Positions 8,092-16,586 of a DNA stretch of 64,000 nucleotides are shown in pieces. Numbering within the stretch: the stretch's first letter is position 1; the number at the start of each line of letters is the position of its first letter. The translations under genes and the position numbers were made by a program. Location of the stretch: positions 62,001 through 126,000 of the forward strand of contig NZ_MRCM01000020.1 of the NCBI RefSeq assembly GCF_002303885.1. Reading direction: 5' to 3'. Origin of the DNA: Flavobacterium sp. ACN2. GTDB taxonomy: Bacteria > Bacteroidota > Bacteroidia > Flavobacteriales > Flavobacteriaceae. A model generated the notes under the pieces. It did no database searches, was not told the origin of the DNA, and was given only the letters and a program-made list of their open reading frames with translations.

Positions 8092-9126
8092 ATGTATAAA
8101 TTGATAATTCGTCCGATACTTTTTTGTTTTGATCCTGAAAAAGTGCATTATTTTACTTTTTCTTTTGTAAAATTCATTTCAAAAATCCCTGGAGTTTCGG
8201 CGATTATAAGATCAATTTATGAGGTAAAAGATGCTCGATTAGAAAGAGAAGTTTTCGGAATTAAATTCAAAAATCCAGTTGGACTTGCGGCTGGTTTTGA
8301 TAAAGACGCAAAACTGTACAAAGAACTTGGTGATTTTGGTTTTGGTTTTATCGAAATCGGTACTGTAACGCCAGTTGGACAAGAAGGAAATCCGAAGAAA
8401 CGTTTGTTCCGTTTAAAAGAAGACCAAGCGATTATTAACCGAATGGGATTTAACAATGGCGGTGTTCTAGAAGCGGTAGAACGCTTGAAAAAGAATACTG
8501 GTGTTTTAATTGGTGGAAATATTGGAAAGAATAAAGTAACCGATAACGAAGATGCCGTTAAAGATTATATCATTTGTTTTGATGCGCTTTTTAATCACGT
8601 AGATTATTTTGTAGTGAATGTAAGTTCTCCAAACACACCAAACCTAAGAGCTTTACAAGACAAAGAGCCTTTGACAGCTTTATTGCAGACTTTACAAAAT
8701 AGAAATGTCGAAAAACAAAAAACAAGTACTCAAAAAGTAAAGCCAATTCTTTTAAAAATTGCTCCAGACTTAACAGATGAGCAATTATTAGATATTATTG
8801 ATATTGTAAAAACAACTCAAATTGATGGTGTTATTGCAACAAACACAACAATTTCTAGAGAAGGTTTACAATCTGGAAACCAAACAGAAACGGGAGGTTT
8901 ATCTGGAAAACCATTAACGAAACGTTCTACAGAAGTGATTCGTTTTCTATCTGAAAAAAGCAATAAAGCGTTCCCAATTATTGGAGTAGGAGGAATTCAT
9001 TCTGCAGATGATGCAATCGAAAAACTAAATGCAGGTGCAAGTTTAGTGCAATTGTACACTGGCTTTATTTATGAAGGTCCAGCTTTGATAAAAGCAATCA
9101 ACAAAAAGATTTTAGGGCAGTTGTAA
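8092..9126 (+). CDS. pyrD: Dihydroorotate dehydrogenase (quinone), class 2
   Basis: Oxidises dihydroorotate to orotate in pyrimidine synthesis and passes electrons to the quinone pool at the inner membrane. The class 2 N-terminal helical extension (about residues 1-45) is present, followed by the FMN barrel: NPVGLAAGFDKDA, INRMGFNNGG, and NVSSPNTPNLRALQ with the catalytic Ser near 178. Then come TGGLSGKPL and IIGVGGI. The length of 344 is normal. The 3' end overlaps the convergent DUF3307 gene by 15 bp. Confidence 0.96.
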   Translation: MYKLIIRPILFCFDPEKVHYFTFSFVKFISKIPGVSAIIRSIYEVKDARLEREVFGIKFKNPVGLAAGFDKDAKLYKELGDFGFGFIEIGTVTPVGQEGNPKKRLFRLKEDQAIINRMGFNNGGVLEAVERLKKNTGVLIGGNIGKNKVTDNEDAVKDYIICFDALFNHVDYFVVNVSSPNTPNLRALQDKEPLTALLQTLQNRNVEKQKTSTQKVKPILLKIAPDLTDEQLLDIIDIVKTTQIDGVIATNTTISREGLQSGNQTETGGLSGKPLTKRSTEVIRFLSEKSNKAFPIIGVGGIHSADDAIEKLNAGASLVQLYTGFIYEGPALIKAINKKILGQL

Positions 9127-9828
9127 AAGTAGCGCTTGGACTAAAAGACCAGCTATTATTGCAATACCAAAACTGATTAAAGTTCCGATCATTACGTATT
9201 CTGTAAGTTTTCGGTCTTTGGCTTCTTTTAAATCACCGAATCTAAAAATAGATTTAGCAGCAAGCAGAAAACCGATCGCTTCAAAATGTCCGGTTAAGAT
9301 AAATCCGAAAACAAATAAGCGTTCTAAAATACCAATATAATTTCCGGCAGCTATCAGAGAATTATCCTGATGGCTGTTTCTGCTTTCTGGAGCCCATATT
9401 GAAATTATAGTTTTTATAAAAATAGAGGAGGGTTTGGTTAGCAATAAAATTCCTGTAAGCAGAATCCAGAATTCATTATTCTGCCAAAAATGGATTATCG
9501 TTTTGTTTTCATACAAAAGCGTAACACCAATTAAAATGAGAATATGCGCAATTTGATCAACCACAAACCAAGTTCGTTTGGTTTTCTTTTTCTGAAAATT
9601 TAATTTGATTAAATCTACAATCCCGTGCGTCACAGCAATTAAAACAGCATAAGGTATAAAACTGATTTCGCCCACTAAAACCGCTGCTAAAACTCCGTGC
9701 AGTAAAATATGAAGGTATAAATAAACACTTTTATGTTTTTTTATTTCTTTGTCGCCTACCCAAGAATTGGGCTGCCAAATAAAATCTCCTAATAAATGAG
9801 CAAGAAACAGTTTTATAAATAAAATCAT
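9112..9828 (-). CDS. DUF3307 integral membrane protein
   Basis: 238 residues and several membrane segments. The N-terminus LFLAHLLGDFIWQPNSW carries the conserved H-x3-D of DUF3307. A second conserved His-rich segment follows (LHILLHGVLAAVLVG, then THGIVDLIKLNF), and there are further helices to the C-terminus. Function is unknown. Its ATG overlaps the stop codon of the SatD gene (ATGA), which implies translational coupling. The two families are often found together, and the membrane protein may be the effector controlled by SatD. Confidence 0.8.
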   Translation of the reverse strand: MILFIKLFLAHLLGDFIWQPNSWVGDKEIKKHKSVYLYLHILLHGVLAAVLVGEISFIPYAVLIAVTHGIVDLIKLNFQKKKTKRTWFVVDQIAHILILIGVTLLYENKTIIHFWQNNEFWILLTGILLLTKPSSIFIKTIISIWAPESRNSHQDNSLIAAGNYIGILERLFVFGFILTGHFEAIGFLLAAKSIFRFGDLKEAKDRKLTEYVMIGTLISFGIAIIAGLLVQALLLQLP

Positions 9829-10439
9829 GAGGCTGAAATTTGTTTTATTTGTTTTCTAAAATAGCGATCTAAATTCATAACCAAATCAAACTGAGCTCTT
9901 TTTTGTCTACGGCTCACAGCAGCTTGGTTGATGCTTAATTTTTGTCCTAATTCTTCTTGTGATAAAGTTGGGTTTTCAATAGCAGCGGCAACAAATTCTG
10001 CAGATTGTACCAGCCAGCTGTCCATAAAAGTCAAAGCCAGTTGCAGCATTAAATTCAGTTTTTCATCAAAATCTAAATCTCCTGTTCGCAGGGCTAGATT
10101 TACTTTCTGTTTTTTTAAGGTTTCAAAAAGTTCTCCAGAATTAATAAACGCAGAACCGTTGCTTTCTGATATTCTTTCGGCATTGTGTGTTTTATCTCCA
10201 AAACCAATACTCATTCGGGCATCAGATTTTATGGCTCTTAAATGCGCTTTTACCAAAATAGCAGTTAACAAAGAGTCTTCGGGATTACTGACTTCAATTT
10301 GAAATTCGTCGCCTCGATATACTTCCCACTGATTTGGAGTTTTGCCAAATGGAGCCAAGATCTTCTTTAAATCCTCAACCCAATGCTGAGATTCTTGTTG
10401 TCTTGAACCAATTATGTCCCCTGTAATTACACTAGTCAT
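9825..10439 (-). CDS. SatD family protein with C-terminal helix-turn-helix
   Basis: 204 residues. The N-terminus TSVITGDIIGSRQ is the SatD signature. A cyclase-like fold can be guessed from GDEFQIEV and SIGFGDK. The C-terminal part (about residues 155-180, LSQEELGQKLSINQAAVSRR) is a convincing helix-turn-helix. The family is named after a streptococcal acid-stress operon, and its molecular function is not established. The start codon lies only 4 bp from a perfect -7 box, so the message may be leaderless. An array of regularly spaced half-sites begins just upstream and could be its own operator. Confidence 0.78.
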   Translation of the reverse strand: MTSVITGDIIGSRQQESQHWVEDLKKILAPFGKTPNQWEVYRGDEFQIEVSNPEDSLLTAILVKAHLRAIKSDARMSIGFGDKTHNAERISESNGSAFINSGELFETLKKQKVNLALRTGDLDFDEKLNLMLQLALTFMDSWLVQSAEFVAAAIENPTLSQEELGQKLSINQAAVSRRQKRAQFDLVMNLDRYFRKQIKQISAS

Positions 10440-10443
10440 AACT

Positions 10444-10451
10444 CAAATATA
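10444..10451 (-). promoter_or_regulatory. satD -7 promoter box next to the start codon
   Basis: On the minus strand TATATTTG is followed by AGTT and then the ATG. With the usual short distance to the transcription start this gives a leaderless or nearly leaderless mRNA. Confidence 0.6.
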
Positions 10452-10472
10452 AGTAAAAAATTATAAATTTTC

Positions 10473-10576
10473 TATTACAAATATACGTAATAAGATTTAT
10501 TATTACGTTTTTTGGTAATAATTTAAATTATTACTCTTTTTGGTAATATTTTATAATATGATGCTATTTTGTAATA
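10473..10576. promoter_or_regulatory. Array of alternating TATTAC/GTAATA half-sites, exact 14-bp spacing
   Basis: TATTAC starts at 10473, 10501 and 10529. GTAATA starts at 10487, 10515, 10543 and 10571. A degenerate TATGAT sits at 10557, exactly in register. The half-sites therefore alternate in orientation every 14 bp over 104 bp. The 20-bp stretch 10515-10534 is a perfect palindrome, and 10485-10508 has 9-bp inverted arms. This looks like a multi-site operator between the divergent satD and HMG-CoA lyase genes. The regulator is not identified; the SatD helix-turn-helix is the obvious local candidate. Confidence 0.75.
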
Positions 10577-10649
10577 ATAGACTTCAAGTAAAAATCTCTT
10601 TTATATCATCAAAAAAGAAACTAACTTAGCCTTTACAAAAGAATACGCT

Positions 10650-11516
10650 TTGAGTAAAGAAATCAAAATTATCGAATGCCCTAGAGATGCCATGCAAGGC
10701 ATTAAGGCTTTTATTCCGACAAAAAATAAAGTTACTTACATACAAGCTTTGTTACGAGTTGGCTTTGATACAATCGATTTTGGGAGTTTTGTTTCTCCAA
10801 AAGCTATTCCGCAAATGCAAGATACTGCTGAGGTTCTAGAGCAGTTAGATTTGTCTCAAACAACAAGTAAATTGCTTTCTATTATTGCCAATACACAAGG
10901 CGCTATAACAGCTGCCAATTATGAGCAGATTCAATATTTGGGCTTTCCTTTTTCTATTTCTGAGAACTTTCAGATGCGTAATACGCATAAAACTATTGCA
11001 GAATCTTTAGTTACCTTAGAAGAAATTCTGGAAGTTGCCGATAAGAAAAATAAAGAAGTAGTGACCTATCTTTCCATGGGCTTCGGAAATCCATATGGAG
11101 ATCCGTGGAATGTTGAAATTGTAGCAGAATGGACCGAAAAACTGGCAGCAATGGGTGTGAAAATTTTATCACTTTCTGATACCGTTGGAACTTCTACGCC
11201 AGAAGTAATTACGTATTTGTTTTCAGATTTAATTCCGAAATATCCTGAAATTGAGTTTGGAGCCCATCTTCATACCACACCAGAAAGCTGGTTCGAAAAA
11301 ATCGATGCTGCGGCAAAAGCAGGCTGTATTCGTTTTGACGGAGCTATTCAAGGTTTCGGAGGCTGCCCTATGGCAACCGATAAACTAACAGGAAATATGC
11401 CAACAGAAAAACTCGTTTCCTATTTTACTGCCAATAAAAAAATAACCGGACTTAATTCTCTTAGTTTTGAAAGCGCATACAATGAAGCTTCAAAATTGTT
11501 TGGAAAGTTTCATTAA
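10650..11516 (+). CDS. Hydroxymethylglutaryl-CoA lyase
   Basis: Cleaves HMG-CoA to acetoacetate and acetyl-CoA, the last step of leucine breakdown. The protein is a TIM barrel of the HMGL/DRE family. Visible are ECPRDAMQG with the catalytic Arg-Asp, DTVGTSTPEV, the metal-binding GAHLHTTPE, and the family signature with the catalytic Cys near 239 in GGCPMATDKLTGNMPTE. The frame has a TTG start (codons TTG AGT AAA GAA); there is no in-frame ATG upstream, and the next ATG would remove the catalytic loop. The gene diverges from satD across the half-site array. Confidence 0.9.
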   Translation: MSKEIKIIECPRDAMQGIKAFIPTKNKVTYIQALLRVGFDTIDFGSFVSPKAIPQMQDTAEVLEQLDLSQTTSKLLSIIANTQGAITAANYEQIQYLGFPFSISENFQMRNTHKTIAESLVTLEEILEVADKKNKEVVTYLSMGFGNPYGDPWNVEIVAEWTEKLAAMGVKILSLSDTVGTSTPEVITYLFSDLIPKYPEIEFGAHLHTTPESWFEKIDAAAKAGCIRFDGAIQGFGGCPMATDKLTGNMPTEKLVSYFTANKKITGLNSLSFESAYNEASKLFGKFH

Positions 11517-11593
11517 AAAATAGTTATTTTTCTTACCTTAGATAATGATTGTTTGCATAATGCGTTACATTTATTATAGCTATAACTATTGTC

Positions 11594-12145
11594 ATGAGGT
11601 CAAGCCCGATAAATAAAATTTCAAGCCTACTATTTTGTGTCTTTTTATTATTTTCCTGTTCAAGCGATTTGAATTTTGATCAGGTAAACGATTTTAAGAT
11701 AGAGCCTGTTTTTGTAGCCAACCTAGCGTATTTTAATATTCCAGCCAATAGACTTATAGACGATGGAGGAACTAATGTATATCCAGATGTACGAGATTTT
11801 GATGTTTTTAAAGAGAAATTCTTTACCGAACGTCTTAAAAAAGCAGAGTTTGATTTTGAAGTCGAAAACAACATCAATCGTGCTTTCGTTCTAAATATGC
11901 TTTTGCTTAACGATCAAAATGAGGTTTTGCAAACCATATCTTTTACCGTTCCATCTTATAAAGGAACGCCAAATGTTATAAAATATCCGACAGAAGTTTT
12001 TGAAAATGCTCGATTGGATCTTTTAAAACAAACTCAAAAAATTGGTTTTGTAGTAGTAATTGCCTCAGGGCCTCCATTAAATAGCCAGAGTGAAGGAAAT
12101 TTAAAATTAAGATCAAGTGCAACGGCTTATTTAGTAATCGAATGA
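11594..12145 (+). CDS. Uncharacterised lipoprotein paired with a DUF5723 barrel
   Basis: 183 residues with a lipoprotein signal peptide and lipobox LLFSCSS, so the mature protein starts at the Cys near residue 22 and is anchored in the envelope. The rest is a soluble, beta-rich domain I do not recognise (FKIEPVFVANLAYFNIPANR, then FTVPSYKGTP). Its last codons overlap the start of the DUF5723 gene in an ATGA arrangement. The two are therefore probably translated together and act together at the outer membrane. Confidence 0.75.
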   Translation: MRSSPINKISSLLFCVFLLFSCSSDLNFDQVNDFKIEPVFVANLAYFNIPANRLIDDGGTNVYPDVRDFDVFKEKFFTERLKKAEFDFEVENNINRAFVLNMLLLNDQNEVLQTISFTVPSYKGTPNVIKYPTEVFENARLDLLKQTQKIGFVVVIASGPPLNSQSEGNLKLRSSATAYLVIE

Positions 12146-13536
12146 GAAAGGCGATACTACTTTGCTTGTTTTTTCCTATTTTCTGTTTTGCCCAAAACAG
12201 AGAATTGTTGTATAATTTTACTTCAATTCCGCAGTCTTCGCTTGTAAATCCAGGAGCAGATGTTTCGTATAAATATTATTTTGGATTTCCCGTTTTGTCT
12301 GGAATTTCAGCCAATATTGGATCTAGCAGTTTCTCAGCCTATGATCTGTTTTCAGACGATGGAGTCGATTTTAATCAAAAGGTTAGAAATGTTGTAAATA
12401 AATCTTCCAGCAGAGATAAAGTAGTAACCAATCAGCAATTGGAAATATTTTCTGGCGGATTTAGAATTGGAGGCAGAGAAAGCCGTTCTTATATTTCGTT
12501 CGGATTGTATCAGGAATTCGATTTTTTTATGTTTGTTCCCAAAGATCTTGCTTTACTGGCTTTAAATGGAAATCGAGATTATATCGGAAAATCGTTTAAT
12601 CTAGGCGATTTAAGCATGAAAGCCGAAGTTCTTTCTGTTTTTCATGTTGGTTTTCATAAAAAACTCAATGACAAATTTGTTTACGGAGGTCGCGCTAAAA
12701 TCTATTCAAGCGGTGCAAATGCAACTTCTACAAAAAACTCAGGTTACATTTATACAGGCGAGGAGCCAGGAACACCAAATTTATACAGTCAGGTTATTTC
12801 TTCCAATTTAGAATTAAAAACATCTGGTCTTTCTCGTTTTACAAAAGATGAATACGAAGGAAATGTAGTTCGTGATATTGCTAATAATACCTTTTTTAAC
12901 GGAAGTCTAGGTTTTGGAATAGATGCCGGAATTACCTATTATATAAAAGACAATTTACAATTTACCGCAAGTGTTATAGATTTGGGTTTTGTGAGACAGA
13001 CCAAAGATATCGAAACACTTACCTATAAAGGAATTTACCGTTACAATGGTGCAAATCCAGATTTTATGGGTACAGATGACCCTGAAAATGTTTTTGACGA
13101 ATTTGACAAAGCAATTCCTAGAGACACACTTTATAATAAATACACCACTTGGCGTCCGACAAAACTTTATTCTTCAATCGAATATTCATTTGGAGAAGCG
13201 CGTCCAGATGACGAATGCAATTGTCATGGAAAAGTCAATAAATATTATAAAAATGCGACAGGTATACAAGTTTTTGCAATGTCTGCCCCTCGAACACCTT
13301 TGTTTGCGATAACCGCTTTTTATAGAAGAAATATTTTTAAAAAATTAGATTTTAAAGCAACCTACACCCTAGATACTTTTTCAAATAAAAACGTCGGATT
13401 AGGACTTGCAGGAACAATTGGCCCTGTAAATATTTATGCTCTGGTCAATAATGTTTTAGAATATAAAGACATTTCCAAAGCCAGCAGTGCCGCCTTCCAA
13501 CTCGGAATCAATTTTGTTTTTCAAGACAAAGAATAG
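12142..13536 (+). CDS. DUF5723 family outer-membrane beta-barrel protein
   Basis: 464 residues with a signal peptide (LLCLFFPIFCFAQ). Amphipathic strands run throughout: INIG-type turns, YISFGLYQEFDFFMF, GSLGFGIDAGITYYIKDNLQF, and GLGLAGTIGPVNIYALVNNV. The end AFQLGINFVFQDKE resembles a closing barrel strand. DUF5723 is a Bacteroidota outer-membrane family of unknown role. The gene is translationally coupled to the upstream lipoprotein. Confidence 0.75.
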   Translation: MRKAILLCLFFPIFCFAQNRELLYNFTSIPQSSLVNPGADVSYKYYFGFPVLSGISANIGSSSFSAYDLFSDDGVDFNQKVRNVVNKSSSRDKVVTNQQLEIFSGGFRIGGRESRSYISFGLYQEFDFFMFVPKDLALLALNGNRDYIGKSFNLGDLSMKAEVLSVFHVGFHKKLNDKFVYGGRAKIYSSGANATSTKNSGYIYTGEEPGTPNLYSQVISSNLELKTSGLSRFTKDEYEGNVVRDIANNTFFNGSLGFGIDAGITYYIKDNLQFTASVIDLGFVRQTKDIETLTYKGIYRYNGANPDFMGTDDPENVFDEFDKAIPRDTLYNKYTTWRPTKLYSSIEYSFGEARPDDECNCHGKVNKYYKNATGIQVFAMSAPRTPLFAITAFYRRNIFKKLDFKATYTLDTFSNKNVGLGLAGTIGPVNIYALVNNVLEYKDISKASSAAFQLGINFVFQDKE

Positions 13537-13544
13537 AAATTTTC

Positions 13545-13615
13545 AATTTTTTAAATTCCAATATACAAACTATGGAGTATTAGAATTTAGGTTAAGTTTT
13601 GGAATTTGGAATTTA
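13545..13615. repeat. AAATTCCAA / TTGGAATTT intergenic repeat text
   Basis: AAATTCCAATAT and TTTTGGAATTTGGAATTT face each other. Similar text is found at 2310-2345, 27668-27705 and 58283-58365, always between genes. Confidence 0.45.
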
Positions 13616-13700
13616 ATTATTGAAATTTTAAAACCGTAAGGTTTTTCGTGTAAAGTCAATTTTATGAATAAGTTAGTATTCAAGTTTCCAATTTATTCAC

Positions 13701-13708
13701 TATATTTG
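13701..13708 (+). promoter_or_regulatory. guaB -7 promoter box
   Basis: TATATTTG, a perfect TAnnTTTG, lies 26 bp before the guaB ATG. Confidence 0.65.
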
Positions 13709-13734
13709 CACGCAATTCAACTAGAAATTGCAAC

Positions 13735-15207
13735 ATGATAGCACACAACTCCAAGATTATCGGCGAAGGTTTAACTTACGACGATGTATTATTAGTACCT
13801 AACTACTCGAATGTGCTTCCTCGCGAAGTGAGCATTAAATCAAAATTCTCAAGAAACATTACATTAAACGTTCCAATTGTATCTGCTGCTATGGATACAG
13901 TAACTGAAAGCGCAATGGCAATTGCTATGGCACAAGAAGGCGGAATAGGTGTTTTACATAAAAATATGACTATCGAACAACAAGCAGGAAAAGTTCGAAA
14001 AGTAAAACGTGCAGAAGCAGGTATGATTATCGATCCGGTAACATTACCAACAAACTCTACAATTGCTGATGCAAAAAATGCCATGAAAGAATTCGGAATC
14101 GGTGGTATTCCAATCGTTGACGAAAACAGAATCTTAAAAGGTATTGTTACAAATCGTGATTTACGTTTTGAGAAAAACGGTGCGAGACCAATCGCTGAGG
14201 TTATGACAAGCCAAAACTTAGTAACTGTAGCAGAAGGAACTTCACTTGAGCAAGCTGAAGTAGTTTTGCAAGGCCATAAAATCGAAAAATTACCAGTTGT
14301 AAATGCTCAAAACGAATTAGTTGGTTTAATCACTTTTAGAGATATTACAAAACTGACTCAAAAACCAATTGCTAATAAAGATAGCTTTGGTCGTTTAAGA
14401 GTTGCTGCTGCAATTGGAGTTACTGGAGATGCTGTTTTAAGAGCAGAAGCTTTGGTTGCTGCAGGTGTAGATGCAATCATTATCGATACAGCTCACGGAC
14501 ATACAGAAGGTGTGGTGAATGTACTGAAAGAAGTAAAATCAAAATTCCCTCAAATAGATGTAATTGTTGGAAACATTGCAACGCCAGAAGCTGCTAAATA
14601 TTTAGTAGAAAATGGTGCTGATGGAGTAAAAGTTGGAATCGGACCTGGTTCTATCTGTACAACTCGTATCGTTGCAGGTGTTGGTTTTCCTCAATTCTCA
14701 GCAGTTTTAGAAGTAGCTGCGGCAATTAAAGGAACTGGAGTTCCAGTTATTGCTGATGGTGGAATTCGTTATACAGGAGATATTCCTAAAGCAATCGCTG
14801 CGGGTGCCGACTGTGTAATGTTGGGTTCATTACTTGCAGGAACAAAAGAATCTCCAGGAGAAACTATCATTTTTGAAGGAAGAAAATTCAAATCTTACCG
14901 CGGAATGGGTTCTGTTGAAGCAATGCAAACAGGATCTAAAGATCGTTATTTCCAAGATGTTGAAGACGACGTTAAAAAATTAGTTCCAGAAGGAATTGTA
15001 GGACGTGTTCCTTACAAAGGAGAATTAAACGAAAGCATGCTTCAGTTTATTGGAGGTCTTCGTGCAGGTATGGGATACTGTGGTTCAAAAGATATTCCAA
15101 CTTTACAAGAATCTGGACGTTTTGTTAGAATCACTTCTAGCGGAATCACTGAAAGCCATCCACATAACGTGACGATTACAAAAGAAGCTCCAAATTATTC
15201 TAGATAA
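13735..15207 (+). CDS. guaB: IMP dehydrogenase
   Basis: Oxidises IMP to XMP, the committed step to GMP, in the cytoplasm. The barrel signature is complete: EGLTYDDVLLVP near the N-terminus, VPIVSAAMDTVTES, and the catalytic loop GIGPGSICTTR with C308. The phosphate-site DGGIRYTGD and the flap RGMGSVEAM follow. Two CBS domains occupy about residues 97-210 (GIPIVDE...GIVTNRDLRF, then LPVVNAQNELVGLITFRDI). At 490 residues it is full length, with its own promoter and terminator. Confidence 0.98.
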   Translation: MIAHNSKIIGEGLTYDDVLLVPNYSNVLPREVSIKSKFSRNITLNVPIVSAAMDTVTESAMAIAMAQEGGIGVLHKNMTIEQQAGKVRKVKRAEAGMIIDPVTLPTNSTIADAKNAMKEFGIGGIPIVDENRILKGIVTNRDLRFEKNGARPIAEVMTSQNLVTVAEGTSLEQAEVVLQGHKIEKLPVVNAQNELVGLITFRDITKLTQKPIANKDSFGRLRVAAAIGVTGDAVLRAEALVAAGVDAIIIDTAHGHTEGVVNVLKEVKSKFPQIDVIVGNIATPEAAKYLVENGADGVKVGIGPGSICTTRIVAGVGFPQFSAVLEVAAAIKGTGVPVIADGGIRYTGDIPKAIAAGADCVMLGSLLAGTKESPGETIIFEGRKFKSYRGMGSVEAMQTGSKDRYFQDVEDDVKKLVPEGIVGRVPYKGELNESMLQFIGGLRAGMGYCGSKDIPTLQESGRFVRITSSGITESHPHNVTITKEAPNYSR

Positions 15208-15228
15208 TTTTAAGTTTTGATATAAAAC

Positions 15229-15263
15229 AAAAGGCGTAAGATTTTTTTCTTACGCCTTTTTTT
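15229..15263. terminator. Bidirectional terminator between guaB and the convergent gene
   Basis: A 12-bp stem (AAAAGGCGTAAG / CTTACGCCTTTT) with a T-rich loop and T run. It also touches the stop codon of the minus-strand gene that ends at 15262. Confidence 0.85.
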
Positions 15264-16095
15264 ATTTGCCTTTTGATATGGTTGATGTTTGTTTGAAATC
15301 ACTTTTAGATTTTAAATCTAAGGCAAAATCAGTGTGTTTTAAGTCGAGAGTAAAATCCATTTCCAAATTGTTCTCACTTATAAAATGATTGGGTATATCA
15401 TAAATCAAATTGCCATTTCCAATCCCAGATCCGTTGGTTTCAAATCTGTTGTCAGACATTTTCATTGTGTAAGTCTGCGTAATATCAAAGAAAGCATTTT
15501 TAGAATTTATGCTTTTTAAATTGTACACCGTAGTAATTTGCATTTCAATATTTATCCCTGCGATAGGCAATCTTAATGGGCTTTCTTGAGTAAAAGATTC
15601 GCCTATTTTTAGTTTTTTATGCGGAAGAGCCAATTGTGAAAAAGTATTTTTAACCATTTGAAAAACAGTATTTTTAAAATCCTCTTCCATGTCTTTTGAA
15701 ACAATAGAATCTATTTCTGGCATGGTAGACAATGAAGCTTTTCCGTAAATGAGGGTGCCGTTTGGAATTATAGTTTTTCCATCTAAATCTACCGATTTCA
15801 GGTACTCGATTGTTATTGGGAAATTGCCACTTTTATCACTTTTACCAGTTTTAGAAACCGTTTCTAAATTAAAGACAGTCTTTATTTTGGAAGGGTTTTG
15901 TACTTTATTGTTCTTTAATGTCTCTAAAAACGTTTCGCTACCGGAATACAAAACTTCATAATCGGATGAATTAATCGTGGTTTGAAGATAGTTGGTTTCC
16001 GGAGCATACCCAGCTTTAAAATCTAAAATTTGATTAGATTGACCATAGCTTAAAGTCGTTGTGCAAATAAAAAGAAGGAAGAATAGTTGTTTCAT
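15262..16095 (-). CDS. Secreted protein of unknown function
   Basis: 277 residues with a signal peptide (FFLLFICTTTLSYGQ). The mature part is beta-rich and polar, with strands such as YEVLYSGSETFLETL, GTLIYGKASL and NFPITIEYLKSVDLDGK. The middle has KKLKIGESFTQESPLRLP and the end LDLKHTDFALDLKSKS. It may belong to a DUF6263-like group of exported Flavobacterium proteins, but I cannot confirm that. No catalytic motif is seen. It stands alone, convergent to guaB. Confidence 0.6.
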   Translation of the reverse strand: MKQLFFLLFICTTTLSYGQSNQILDFKAGYAPETNYLQTTINSSDYEVLYSGSETFLETLKNNKVQNPSKIKTVFNLETVSKTGKSDKSGNFPITIEYLKSVDLDGKTIIPNGTLIYGKASLSTMPEIDSIVSKDMEEDFKNTVFQMVKNTFSQLALPHKKLKIGESFTQESPLRLPIAGINIEMQITTVYNLKSINSKNAFFDITQTYTMKMSDNRFETNGSGIGNGNLIYDIPNHFISENNLEMDFTLDLKHTDFALDLKSKSDFKQTSTISKGK

Positions 16096-16162
16096 AATTG
16101 TTTTTAATGTGGATTTTCCACTTGTCTAAAACGAAAGTAAGAATTTAAAACAACTTATCATT

Positions 16163-16534
16163 TTATTCTTTTGCTCTGTACTCACTAAATTTAGCATTCC
16201 ATCCATTTTCTGAATAAGATTCTCCATGAATACCATCGCTAAGTTCAACAATATTTTTGCCATTTACGGATATTTGAATATTGTTTTCAAAATCAGCCAA
16301 TTCTTGTAATGAAAAAAGAAAATCATGAATTGCTACATCTATGCTTTTAATTACGATTTCTTTGATTAAATCTTTTTGTGGTTCATTAAATTGACCAATT
16401 TCAGTTTGTATTTTTAAGTTTGATGGTGATTTAGATTTATTGCTTAAAAGAGTTTCAGCATTTCCAATTCCTTTATCTCTTAGATTTTTAACTAAAAATT
16501 CTCCAAAAATATCAAGCGATTGTTTTGACTCCAT
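16163..16534 (-). CDS. Small cytoplasmic protein of unknown function
   Basis: 123 residues with no signal peptide or membrane segment. The middle is a predicted helical stretch (FNEPQKDLIKEIVIKSIDVAIHD interrupted by loops), and the C-terminal part has SVNGKNIVELSDGIHGESY. I recognise no family. It begins at ATG and lies between the secreted protein and the TetX-like gene, with 52 bp to the latter, so co-transcription with that gene is possible. Confidence 0.55.
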   Translation of the reverse strand: MESKQSLDIFGEFLVKNLRDKGIGNAETLLSNKSKSPSNLKIQTEIGQFNEPQKDLIKEIVIKSIDVAIHDFLFSLQELADFENNIQISVNGKNIVELSDGIHGESYSENGWNAKFSEYRAKE

Positions 16535-16586
16535 AATCTTATTTGTAGTTTTAATTTTTTAAAGATATTGAAAAAACTCATTTTTT

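Noticed and set aside
10473..10576. Possible CRISPR array or simple satellite
   Set aside because: Only the 6-bp half-sites are conserved, in alternating orientation; the sequence between them differs and is too short for spacers.
2..11516. Functional link between leucine dehydrogenase and HMG-CoA lyase as a leucine-breakdown cluster
   Set aside because: They are 10 kb apart with unrelated genes and terminators between them.
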